Assembly (NCBI GenBank): GCA_031431435.1
Contig: JANPDI010000263.1
Coordinates: 1-64,000, forward strand
Length of the DNA stretch: 64,000 nt
Reading direction: 5' to 3'
From: UKL13-2 sp031431435
Lineage (GTDB): Bacteria > Pseudomonadota > Gammaproteobacteria > Burkholderiales > Usitatibacteraceae
Below the pieces are notes generated by a model that saw only the letters and a list, made by a program, of their open reading frames with translations, was not told the origin of the DNA and searched no databases. This document shows, piece after piece, positions 9,019-16,334 of the stretch (position 1 is its first letter; every line of letters starts with the position of its first letter). The translations under genes and the position numbers were made by a program.

Positions 9019-9042
9019 GTCTTTTTTCCCGGTGTGTGCAGC

Positions 9043-9076
9043 AAAAAAACCGCGACCCTGTGTCGCGGTTTTTTTT
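9043..9076 (+). terminator. Intrinsic terminator after rplS
   Basis: A GC-rich hairpin (CCGCGAC, loop CCTGT, GTCGCGG) is flanked by 7 A and followed by 8 T. A 33-bp core (9045-9077) recurs exactly at 10650-10682. Confidence 0.93.
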
Positions 9077-9210
9077 GACGCCAAATTAGTGTCCAAAATT
9101 GCAATGTGCAACTATTGTGACAATTAATATTTACATAAGTTGCGTTTTTTGTTCGGGTAGTCCACACTCTCGCTTGGGACAATCGCCCAGATCTATCTGC
9201 GAGGAAAAAT

Positions 9211-10170
9211 ATGAGCCAACGGAATCAACCTCACTGTCTGTCTTTCTTTCTGTCTTTCTGTCTATCAATTGCGTTTGGCCTGTCAACAAAGCCTGCCGAA
9301 GCATCGCCGCGAAAACTTACGTCGAATGATCTTTATGCAGAACTTCAGAAAAAAGAGGGCTCTGAGCAATTAAGCAGTGGTCAACTCAGAAAATATTCCG
9401 GCTTGGCCAGAGTGTTGCGGTTAACCGGACGAGAACGCTCCATCAGTGTGGAAGAGTTTGCGCAAAAAATAAATTATCATTCGTACACGTTAAAACATGC
9501 GTTTGCGGTCATCGACAAGAATGGTGATTACCGCCTTTCGTTTGCCGAGGTCGCCTCCACTGCGCCCGTTTTACTGCGACACTTTGGTGTTCTTGACCTG
9601 AACGCGGATGGCGCGATCACGCTTGATGAACTGTTCAAGTCGCGGATTCATATTCATGTTGCCAATGGAGGGAACATCGAAAGGAAAAATTCAACTGCTG
9701 GCGTTGCGGAGCAGATACAAGATACTGATGATAGCCAGATTTCGTTGGCAATTGAGGACTCGGCCACGCCGATTTCCGAGCAAGCCGGCATAATTTCCGG
9801 TGTGCAACGCAAATCAAATCCAGATGAAGAAGAAATCATCGTGATTGCACCGCCAATTGAGGATGAACCAGACCTTTGGATTCCATTCGATCCGTGGATT
9901 CCCGTCGAAATCTTGATCATCACGCCGCCGCCACTTCCGCCGGAGGAGGTCATCGCAATGGGGCGACTTCCGGTGAGCGCAGCCGTTCGGCAGATTTTAC
10001 GTTCCATTTGCCGCGGGCAAACTGAGTCCTGCGATGGCTGGGCGGCAAGGGCGATTGCTACCTGTGTCAGAACTTTGAGCGTTTCTGCTGCGGATATGTG
10101 CGGTCGAGAAGGAAACCAAATGTCTGTTGAGTGCAGCATCGATGGCGGTGGCATTCCAATTTGCCCCTAA
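9211..10170 (+). CDS. Secreted EF-hand protein with Cys-rich C-terminus
   Basis: 319 residues preceded by GAGG at 9201-9204. Residues 1-31 form a signal peptide ending before AEASP. Two complete EF-hand calcium loops follow: DKNGDYRLSFAE at 102-113 and DLNADGAITLDE at 129-140, each with Asp/Asn at positions 1, 3 and 5 and Glu at 12. The middle is low-complexity and acidic/Pro-rich (DEEEIIVIAPP, PPPLPPEE). The last ~55 residues hold six cysteines, which suggests disulfides in the periplasm or outside. The function is unknown. It pairs with the small membrane protein gene 11 bp downstream, and the region is more AT-rich than the ribosomal operon before it. Confidence 0.8.
   Translation: MSQRNQPHCLSFFLSFCLSIAFGLSTKPAEASPRKLTSNDLYAELQKKEGSEQLSSGQLRKYSGLARVLRLTGRERSISVEEFAQKINYHSYTLKHAFAVIDKNGDYRLSFAEVASTAPVLLRHFGVLDLNADGAITLDELFKSRIHIHVANGGNIERKNSTAGVAEQIQDTDDSQISLAIEDSATPISEQAGIISGVQRKSNPDEEEIIVIAPPIEDEPDLWIPFDPWIPVEILIITPPPLPPEEVIAMGRLPVSAAVRQILRSICRGQTESCDGWAARAIATCVRTLSVSAADMCGREGNQMSVECSIDGGGIPICP
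9234..9263 (+). repeat. Interrupted tetranucleotide repeat in signal-peptide codons
   Basis: The bases run CTGT CTGT CTTT CTTT CTGT CTTT CTGT CT, about 7.5 four-base units, within the codons for LSFFLSFCLS of the EF-hand protein. Gain or loss of one unit would shift the reading frame. Confidence 0.75.
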
Positions 10171-10181
10171 GGTCTATTGAA

Positions 10182-10628
10182 ATGAAAATATTTCCACTAT
10201 TGAACAAAACACAATGGCTTAGGATCGCCGCGCTCTTCATTGGCATCATTGCCTTGATATGTTTGGCATACCTCAAGGGATCCCGTGACGGATCGCATGA
10301 GGCTTTTCGGGAATACAGCATCAAGGCTGGTTTTACGCATGCCCAAAATGATCTGGCAAACTCCCTAACCTTACTCAAGGCGCTCAAAAATGGTGAAAGC
10401 CTCACATTGCAGGAAAAACTTTCATCACAGGCCGTCATCAATTCGCTGATTATGAAATCGCTGATGGATGCATATGCACTTGACGGCAATACTCCCTTGG
10501 ACTGTAATGCGAAAATCATGAAATTTTTTGCCGGTTGGGATTTTTCGGAAATAGTTTTGCCAAATTATTTGCCTGACTTACAACAAAATCTTAAATCGCT
10601 AAGAGTTGGATGCAGGATGCCGAATTGA
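10182..10628 (+). CDS. Small single-pass membrane protein, uncharacterised
   Basis: 148 residues from ATG 10182, with AAGG at 10169-10172 overlapping the stop of the EF-hand gene. In-frame codons upstream overlap that gene and are discounted. One hydrophobic segment at about 10-29 (WLRIAALFIGIIALICLAYL) predicts an N-terminal anchor with the rest in the periplasm. The soluble part is helical with two cysteines (PLDCNAK and VGCRMPN). No family is recognised. It is co-transcribed with the EF-hand gene and ends just before the second terminator copy. Confidence 0.7.
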   Translation: MKIFPLLNKTQWLRIAALFIGIIALICLAYLKGSRDGSHEAFREYSIKAGFTHAQNDLANSLTLLKALKNGESLTLQEKLSSQAVINSLIMKSLMDAYALDGNTPLDCNAKIMKFFAGWDFSEIVLPNYLPDLQQNLKSLRVGCRMPN

Positions 10629-10649
10629 ATTTCCGCAGGTTTAGTCTCT

Positions 10650-10681
10650 AAAAACCGCGACCCTGTGTCGCGGTTTTTTTT
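10650..10681 (+). terminator. Intrinsic terminator, exact copy of the rplS terminator
   Basis: Bases 10650-10682 are identical to 9045-9077: five A, the hairpin CCGCGAC/GTCGCGG and eight T. It closes the EF-hand cassette. Confidence 0.92.
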
Positions 10682-10719
10682 GTGCCCGCTGGGTCAATCA
10701 AACGATCAACACAGCCAGT

Positions 10720-11619
10720 CTAAATCGCCCGCGCCACACCCAGCCAAATCGGGATCGACAACATGCCAAACAGCGTGCTGACGGTAATCGATTGCGCGAC
10801 CACCGGGCCATTGCCGCCCATGCGAACGGCAAGAATGTAAGCCGAGGTGGCGGTCGGTAGCGCGCCAAACAGCACCACCATATCAAAATACACGCCGCTG
10901 ACGCCAAACCATCTTGCCAGCGCGATGGCGGTGACCGGCATGATAATCAGTTTGACCACCATGTTGTAGGTGATCAATGGCGCGTTGCGCCCGACGTTGG
11001 TCATGGTCAGCGCCGCGCCCACCGCCAACAGTCCGCAGGCGAGCGACGCCGCACCCATGCGCGAGATCAGCATTTGCATCACCTCGGGCAACGGCAGCCC
11101 AGAGAGTGAATACAACACGCCGCCCACCGTCGCCAGGATCAACGGGTTCTGGATCAATTCCTTCCAGACCGACACCTCCGAACCCTTGGCCAGCATCCAG
11201 ACTGAGGCAATATTGCACAGCGGCACCACCATACCAATCACAATGCCAAAAGCAGCAATACCGGCTTCGCCATGCAATCGTCCCGCAATGGCCAGACCGA
11301 CGTATGAATTAAATCGAAACGCGGTTTGAAAACTCGACGTGTAGGATTTTTCGTCGGCCTTTACCACCCACTTGGCGGCATACGCCACCAGGATGCCGAT
11401 GGCGACGGTTAGCAAGGCGGTCTTTAACGCGGGTGCGGCCAACACAAAATCCAGTTTCTGTTTGGCAATCGAGTTAAACAATAACGCTGGAAACAGCACA
11501 AAATAAATCAGTTTTTCCAACCCGCTCCAGAAATCGCGTCCCCAGTTGGTGATGCGATTCAAGACGAATCCAAACAGAATCAGCGCAAAATCGGGGATGA
11601 GCAGGATGGCGAAAGACAT
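10720..11619 (-). CDS. AEC (auxin efflux carrier) family transporter
   Basis: 299 residues with about ten hydrophobic segments. The N-terminal pattern is typical of bacterial AEC permeases (LIPDFALILFGFVLNR, then LEKLIYFVLFPALLFNSI). The second half has the conserved LGALPTATSAY-like motif (VVLFGALPTATSAYILA). These proteins export organic acids or amino-acid-like anions across the inner membrane. The substrate is unknown. It stands alone, convergent with the EF-hand cassette. Confidence 0.85.
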   Translation of the reverse strand: MSFAILLIPDFALILFGFVLNRITNWGRDFWSGLEKLIYFVLFPALLFNSIAKQKLDFVLAAPALKTALLTVAIGILVAYAAKWVVKADEKSYTSSFQTAFRFNSYVGLAIAGRLHGEAGIAAFGIVIGMVVPLCNIASVWMLAKGSEVSVWKELIQNPLILATVGGVLYSLSGLPLPEVMQMLISRMGAASLACGLLAVGAALTMTNVGRNAPLITYNMVVKLIIMPVTAIALARWFGVSGVYFDMVVLFGALPTATSAYILAVRMGGNGPVVAQSITVSTLFGMLSIPIWLGVARAI

Positions 11620-11635
11620 GCTGAATTATAGGGCG

Positions 11636-12032
11636 CGGCACTTGATGCCACGACTTTAGGCCCGTTATCCCGGCGGACAACCACAGGGGTTGCGCCGGGC
11701 CGGGATCCAAGTTGCCGTTTGCCGCCCGCTCGCTGGAATTGGACCCCGGCCTACGCCGGGGCGACACTTTTCACATTGCCATTCAGTTCACCAATTTTGT
11801 TTCTCAAGGCGTGGAATTCCGCTTAGGGCAGTGCCACGAGGGGCGGCACTTCATGCCACTACTTTAGGCCTGTCATCCCGGCGCAGGCCGGGATCCAAGT
11901 GGCCGTTTGCCGCCCGCTGGCTGAAAATGGACCCCGGCCTATGCCGGGGAGACACTTTCCACGTTGCCATTCAGGTCACCAATTTTGTTTCTCAAGGCGT
12001 GGAGTTCCACTTAAGGTAGTGCCATGAGGGGC
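11636..12032. repeat. Tandem pair of REP-doublet (REPIN-like) units
   Basis: Two direct copies, 11636-11843 and 11844-12032, fill the gap after the AEC gene. Each begins CGGCACTT(G/C)ATGCCAC and holds two inverted REP hairpins: a CCCGG...CCGGGATCCAAG arm, then TTGCCGCCCGC, then a GGACCCCGGCCTACGCCGGGG-type arm. Copy 1 carries about 19 extra bases (containing AACCACAGGGGTT) inside its first hairpin. No transposase is linked. Confidence 0.85.
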
Positions 12033-12118
12033 CGGCATTGTTACCATGTGGTCGTGACGACTGTGTAACCAGCAGGTTCTGCGGCCCGGCGTTACAAATC
12101 CGCGATAATGAACGGCAT

Positions 12119-12253
12119 ATGACGAACCCATTTGAAATGCCAAAACCAAATAAACACGGCTATTTCCAGCCATTTTTGCCTGTAAACGCCCGCGCCTGCT
12201 TGGGTTTTAATTTCAACACTCGCCCTTCGGCGGGAAAATCCTTTTCCCATTGA
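12119..12253 (+). CDS. Possible 44-residue leader ORF overlapping the YeiH-like gene
   Basis: ATG 12119 opens a 44-codon frame (MTNPFEMPKPNKHGYF...) that stops at TGA 12251-12253. This stop overlaps the TTG start of the transporter gene as TTGA, so translational coupling is possible. Much of the frame runs through a dispersed palindromic repeat (12156-12200). No ribosome binding site is obvious, so it may be fortuitous. Confidence 0.3.
   Translation: MTNPFEMPKPNKHGYFQPFLPVNARACLGFNFNTRPSAGKSFSH
12156..12200 (-). repeat. Copy of dispersed ~40-bp imperfect palindrome (copy A)
   Basis: Read on the minus strand it runs GCGGGCGTTTACAGGC, AAAAATG, GCTGGAAATAGCCG. It resembles the elements at 34431-34472, 44989-45030 and 50914-50953. 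Similarity to the 44989 copy extends for about 50 bp, including the flanking GGGTTTTAATTT. Confidence 0.6.
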
Positions 12254-13257
12254 GCACCACCACACCATTCTGGAAAACCATCATTCCCGGCCTGACGGCC
12301 GCGGTCGTGATTGCCATCGCCGCGATGTTTCTGGCCGAGCACTATCGGGCCTCGGCCATGTTGTTTGCGTTGCTGCTTGGCATGGCGTTGAATTTTCTGG
12401 GGCAGGAGGGACGCACCGTGCCGGGCGTGATTTGGACTGCATCGCCGCTGCTGCGGATCGGCGTCGCACTGCTCGGCCTGCGCATTACCTTCGGCGAGAT
12501 TGCCGGGCTCGGACTCAATGTGACGCTCCTGGTGGTCACCGCCGTCATCGCCACCATCGTGTTTGGCGCAATCATGAGCCGCTTTGTGCGCGCCGAAAAC
12601 AATTTTGGTGTACTCACCGGCGGGGCGGTTGCCATTTGTGGCGCATCTGCCGCGCTTGCCGTCTCGGCAATTCTGCCCAGACATGCCAACAACAACCGTG
12701 ATGCAACATTCACCGTGATTGGGGTCACCGCTTTGTCGACCATTGCCATGGTCATCTATCCGCTGCTATCGCATGCCATGGGTTTCACCGATCGCCAAGC
12801 CGGCATTTTTTTGGGCGCCACCATTCACGACGTCGCACAGGTGATCGGCGCCGGTTATTCGGTATCGCCGGAGGCGGGCGACACGGCGACGATTGTCAAA
12901 CTGCTGCGGGTGGCGATGCTGCTGCCGGTTATCTTGGTGCTGTCGATTGTGTTTCGCAATCAGCACGTCGCCAATGCCGATGGCACCCATCCAAAAAAGC
13001 CGCCGTTGCTGCCGTGGTTTGCGGTGGCATTCGGCGTGCTGGTCGCATTGAATAGCCTGGTGGCATTGCCAAAAGAATTGCTGACCTTTGCCAATGAGAC
13101 CTCGCGATTTTTGCTGGTCACCGCGATTGCCGCCATTGGCATGAAAACCCAACTCAAGGAGCTGGTGTTGTTGGGCTGGCGACCGGTGGTGTTGATTGTC
13201 GCCGAGACGGTGTTTCTGGCCGGCATGATCATCATCGGTATGAAGTGGTTTTTGTAA
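12250..13257 (+). CDS. YeiH/UPF0324 family membrane protein (putative sulfate exporter family)
   Basis: 335 residues from TTG 12250, with about ten transmembrane segments. The family signature is clear: LLGMALNFLG, the GVALLGLRITFGEIAG block, GGAVAICGASAALAVS, and ATIHDVAQVIGAGYSVS. These inner-membrane proteins are annotated as putative sulfate exporters, without firm proof for most members. The start codon is uncertain because no strong ribosome binding site precedes the TTG. The next gene begins 24 bp downstream. Confidence 0.85.
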   Translation: MSTTTPFWKTIIPGLTAAVVIAIAAMFLAEHYRASAMLFALLLGMALNFLGQEGRTVPGVIWTASPLLRIGVALLGLRITFGEIAGLGLNVTLLVVTAVIATIVFGAIMSRFVRAENNFGVLTGGAVAICGASAALAVSAILPRHANNNRDATFTVIGVTALSTIAMVIYPLLSHAMGFTDRQAGIFLGATIHDVAQVIGAGYSVSPEAGDTATIVKLLRVAMLLPVILVLSIVFRNQHVANADGTHPKKPPLLPWFAVAFGVLVALNSLVALPKELLTFANETSRFLLVTAIAAIGMKTQLKELVLLGWRPVVLIVAETVFLAGMIIIGMKWFL

Positions 13258-13281
13258 CCAGCTTATCTGGCCATACAACAC

Positions 13282-13800
13282 GTGACACCTACCGCCCTCC
13301 CTCACACTGAATACAATGCGATCCTGGTTGCGCCATTCGGCGGTGTCGGTATTGTCAGCGACGACCGCCATGTAACGGGCATCCATTTGTTGCCTGCCGG
13401 TATTGCCGCCAAACCGCCGCAAAAAAATTCGCTGGCGCATCTGGCGTGTGTGCAACTGATGTCGTATTTCAACAATCCAAAATTTCGTTTTGATTTGCCG
13501 GTTCGCCTTAGCGGCAGCAAACATCAGCTCGATGTCTGGCAGGCTATGTGCGACATTGCGCCGGGCACCACACGGACTTACGGCGACGTTGCCACAACCA
13601 TCGGCTCAAATGCCCGTGCCGTCGGCGGTGCCTGTGGCAAAAACCCCGTACCGATTGTGGTGCCCTGTCACCGCATTGTTGCCGCCAACGGGCTGGGTGG
13701 CTTTATGGGTACCCGCGACGCCAAAACAAATCCACTCGCCATCAAACGCTGGTTGCTGACCCATGAAGGCGCACTTGCCGCGTCCGGGTCGCTGATATGA
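13282..13800 (+). CDS. ogt: Methylated-DNA--protein-cysteine methyltransferase
   Basis: 172 residues from GTG 13282. This suicide repair protein transfers the alkyl group from O6-alkylguanine to its own cysteine. The acceptor motif IVVPCHRIV is at about 125-133 (Cys129), preceded by the helix-turn-helix region TRTYGDVATTIGSNARAVGG. No N-terminal AdaA zinc domain is present, so it is the constitutive Ogt type. Its TGA overlaps the xerD ATG (ATGA), implying coupling. Confidence 0.9.
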   Translation: MTPTALPHTEYNAILVAPFGGVGIVSDDRHVTGIHLLPAGIAAKPPQKNSLAHLACVQLMSYFNNPKFRFDLPVRLSGSKHQLDVWQAMCDIAPGTTRTYGDVATTIGSNARAVGGACGKNPVPIVVPCHRIVAANGLGGFMGTRDAKTNPLAIKRWLLTHEGALAASGSLI

Positions 13801-14705
13801 AAGTCGATAAACAATACGATCCGATCATCGATCAATTCACCGACAGCCTTTTTTTGTCCGATGGGTTGGCGAAAAATACCATCGAAAGTTATCGACGCGA
13901 TTTGGTGCAATTGGATAGCTGGCTGGTCAATCACAAACGTGCGTCACTGCTCAAACTCGATACGACTGATCTACAAGCGTATTTTGCCGATCGCATCAGC
14001 ATTGACCTCGCCAGCCCACGCACCACAGCACGCCTGACCTCGACCCTGAAACGTTTTTACCAATATGCGTTGCGCGAAAAACTCGCCGAGGTTGATCCAA
14101 GCGCACAACTCGATGCGCCGAAGTTACCGCGCAGTCTGCCGAAGTCGTTGTCGGAAGCCGATGTTGAGGCATTGCTGGCCGCGCCAAATATCGATACACC
14201 ACTTGGCCTGCGTGATCGCGCCATGCTCGAAACACTGTATGCCGCCGGCTTGCGCGTCAGTGAACTGATTGCGCTGCCGGTGTCGCAGCTCAGCTTGAAC
14301 CAGCAGGTGGTGCGCATCATGGGCAAGGGCAGCAAGGAGCGGCTGGTGCCGATCGGGCAAATTGCCGCCGATTGGCTCGACCGATACATGCGTGACGCAC
14401 GCCACACAATTCTTGACGGCAAAAAATCGGATGCGCTGTTTGTCACCGGGCACGGTAAATCCATGTCGCGGCAAATGTTTTGGAATCTCATCAAGCGATA
14501 CGCGATACGCGCCGGCATTCAAGCCGCCATATCGCCGCATGTGTTGCGCCATGCATTCGCCACACATTTGATCAATCATGGTGCGGATTTGCGTGTGGTG
14601 CAGTTGTTGCTCGGGCACTCGGATATCACCACCACCCAGATTTACACCCACGTTGCACGTGAACGGCTGAAGCTGATTCACGCACAACACCACCCGCGCG
14701 GCTGA
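13797..14705 (+). CDS. xerD: Site-specific tyrosine recombinase XerD
   Basis: 302 residues, the usual XerC/XerD size. The N-terminal SAM-like DNA-binding domain (1-110) is followed by the catalytic domain with all active residues: Arg153 (AAGLRVSEL), Lys177 (GKGSKER), His248 and Arg251 (SPHVLRHAFATHL), His274 (LLGHSDITTT) and nucleophile Tyr283 (QIYTHV). It resolves chromosome dimers at dif. The context (ogt, ybaK) is chromosomal rather than prophage, and the N-terminal LSDGLAKNTIESYRRDL favours XerD over XerC. Confidence 0.92.
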   Translation: MKVDKQYDPIIDQFTDSLFLSDGLAKNTIESYRRDLVQLDSWLVNHKRASLLKLDTTDLQAYFADRISIDLASPRTTARLTSTLKRFYQYALREKLAEVDPSAQLDAPKLPRSLPKSLSEADVEALLAAPNIDTPLGLRDRAMLETLYAAGLRVSELIALPVSQLSLNQQVVRIMGKGSKERLVPIGQIAADWLDRYMRDARHTILDGKKSDALFVTGHGKSMSRQMFWNLIKRYAIRAGIQAAISPHVLRHAFATHLINHGADLRVVQLLLGHSDITTTQIYTHVARERLKLIHAQHHPRG

Positions 14706-14714
14706 ACTTGACCA

Positions 14715-15206
14715 ATGAGCAAACATTCTGAAACACCCGCCACTGCCATGCTGAAGTCGCATGGCGTCGAGTACACCGAACACATCTATGAATATGTCGA
14801 GCACGGCGGCACCGGCGTCTCGTCGAGTTCTTTAGGGGTCGATGAGCATCGCGTGGTCAAAACACTCATATTTGAAGACGACAAACGCCAGCCGTTGTGC
14901 GTGTTGATGCACGGCGACCGCAAGGTGTCAACCAAAGAACTCGCACGACAAATCGGCGCCAAGCGGGTCGCACCGTGCAAACCGGAGGACGCGTTCCGCC
15001 ATTCGGGTTACATGGTGGGCGGCTGCTCGCCATTCGGGCTGCGCAAACCCATGCCGGTCTATCTGCAGAAAAGCGTGCTTGATCTTGCGTGCATTTACAT
15101 CAACGGCGGCAAGCGCGGATTTTTAGTGGCGATGGCACCACAGGAGATTGTGCGGGTTGTCGAGCCGGTGCTGGTGGATGCGTGTTTGATCGAAACGCCG
15201 CAATAG
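14715..15206 (+). CDS. ybaK: Cys-tRNA(Pro)/aminoacyl-tRNA deacylase, YbaK/EbsC family
   Basis: 163 residues. The YbaK/ProX fold is shown by HRVVKTLIFEDD, ARQIGAKRVAPCKPEDAFRHSGYMVGG and SPFGLRKPMPVYLQ, including the conserved Lys and the GG loop of the editing site. The family hydrolyses mischarged Cys-tRNA(Pro). It follows xerD by 9 bp and is probably in the same transcript. Confidence 0.9.
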   Translation: MSKHSETPATAMLKSHGVEYTEHIYEYVEHGGTGVSSSSLGVDEHRVVKTLIFEDDKRQPLCVLMHGDRKVSTKELARQIGAKRVAPCKPEDAFRHSGYMVGGCSPFGLRKPMPVYLQKSVLDLACIYINGGKRGFLVAMAPQEIVRVVEPVLVDACLIETPQ

Positions 15207-15216
15207 ACATGCAGCG

Positions 15217-15627
15217 CTAGGCGCCGGCCGAATCAGCAATTCCCGGCGGCGCATGTTTGGCGGCCACAGTCGGATCATGTCGCGAACGTGCAATCGTCAC
15301 GCCGACGCGTTTGACGCCGCGCATATGGCCGATCTTTGCGACGCTGATTTTTACCCAATGCGCGTTGAAATCATGGAACAACACCTGCACGACGTGTTCC
15401 GCCAGCGCTTCAAGCAGCTTGAATTTCACGTCGGCCAGATCTGCCTTGACGCGCTCGACAACCTTGCCGTAATCGATGGTATCGCGGATCGAGTCGCTCT
15501 CACCGGCGCGGTGTGTGTCCAGGCCAATATCGATGTCGAGTTCGAGCGTCTGCGGGCGTTGCTGCTCCCATTCGTAGACACCAATCCAGGCGTCGGCACG
15601 AAATTCGCGAATAAAGATGATGTCCAT
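15217..15627 (-). CDS. folB: Dihydroneopterin aldolase
   Basis: 136 residues. FolB converts 7,8-dihydroneopterin to 6-hydroxymethyl-dihydropterin in folate synthesis. Landmarks are IGVYEWEQQRPQTLELDIDI, TIDYGKVVERV and LLEALAEHV, followed by a slightly extended C-terminal tail after VGVTIAR. It is divergent from plsY with 63 bp between starts, the same pairing as in many proteobacteria. The window also holds folE2, the first step of this pathway. Confidence 0.92.
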   Translation of the reverse strand: MDIIFIREFRADAWIGVYEWEQQRPQTLELDIDIGLDTHRAGESDSIRDTIDYGKVVERVKADLADVKFKLLEALAEHVVQVLFHDFNAHWVKISVAKIGHMRGVKRVGVTIARSRHDPTVAAKHAPPGIADSAGA

Positions 15628-15690
15628 AAATGAGATGCCGGCGTGCCCGGAAGTAATGCAGAAGTGTTGGTATTGTAAACTACCCCCTCA

Positions 15691-16320
15691 ATGACTACGA
15701 CCCTCGCCATCCTCGTCGCCTACCTCGTCGGCTCACTGTCGTTTGCAGTGATTGTCAGCAAACTCATGGGCCTGCCCGATCCGCATACCTATGGCTCGGG
15801 GAACCCCGGCGCGACCAATGTTTTGCGCACCGGCAAAAAGCTGGCGGCGGTCTTGACGCTGGTTGGTGATGCCGGCAAAGGCTGGTTTGCGCTGTGGCTG
15901 GCGCAGCATTTCGCCGCGGATTACGGCCTCACACCAACAGCACTTGCCGGCGTCGCCTTCGCCGTTTTTATCGGCCACCTGTTTCCGGTATTTTTTCGCT
16001 TTCAGGGTGGCAAAGGCGTGGCGACCGCCGCCGGCATTTTATTTGCAATCCACTGGTGGCTGGGCGCGGCAACCCTCGCCACTTGGCTGATTGTCGTGGT
16101 TTTCTTTCGTTACTCATCGCTCGCTGCATTGGCCGCGTCGGTGTTTGCGCCTTTCTACACTTTTTTGATGTTTGGCTTCACACCCTATCTACCAGCGGTG
16201 ATTGTCATGTGCGCCTTGTTAATCTGGCGCCACCGTGAAAACATCACCAAGCTCATGAACGGTACGGAATCAAAACTGGGCGCAAAAAAGCCGGCGTCGA
16301 CAACCGACACGCCGGCTTAG
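15691..16320 (+). CDS. plsY: Glycerol-3-phosphate acyltransferase PlsY
   Basis: 209 residues with about five transmembrane segments. PlsY acylates glycerol-3-phosphate from acyl-phosphate in the inner membrane. The three conserved motifs are present: GSGNPGATNVLRTGKK near 32-47, GHLFPVFFRFQGGKGVAT near 95-112, and LLIWRHRENITKLMNGTESKLG near the C-terminus. The final codons are also part of a terminator hairpin for the convergent S9 gene. Confidence 0.95.
   Translation: MTTTLAILVAYLVGSLSFAVIVSKLMGLPDPHTYGSGNPGATNVLRTGKKLAAVLTLVGDAGKGWFALWLAQHFAADYGLTPTALAGVAFAVFIGHLFPVFFRFQGGKGVATAAGILFAIHWWLGAATLATWLIVVVFFRYSSLAALAASVFAPFYTFLMFGFTPYLPAVIVMCALLIWRHRENITKLMNGTESKLGAKKPASTTDTPA
16284..16319 (-). 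terminator. Terminator of the S9 peptidase gene, inside the plsY 3' end
   Basis: The stem AAGCCGGCGTCG / CGACACGCCGGCTT at 16288-16319 is followed, on the minus strand, by six T (16289-16284). The convergent S9 gene stops at 16335, so its terminator is embedded in the last codons of plsY. Confidence 0.75.
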
Positions 16321-16334
16321 TTTGTCCCGCCCGC

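Noticed and set aside
13797..14705. XerD as a phage or integron integrase
   Set aside because: Length, N-terminal domain and the ogt/ybaK chromosomal context fit the housekeeping recombinase; no att site or phage genes were seen.
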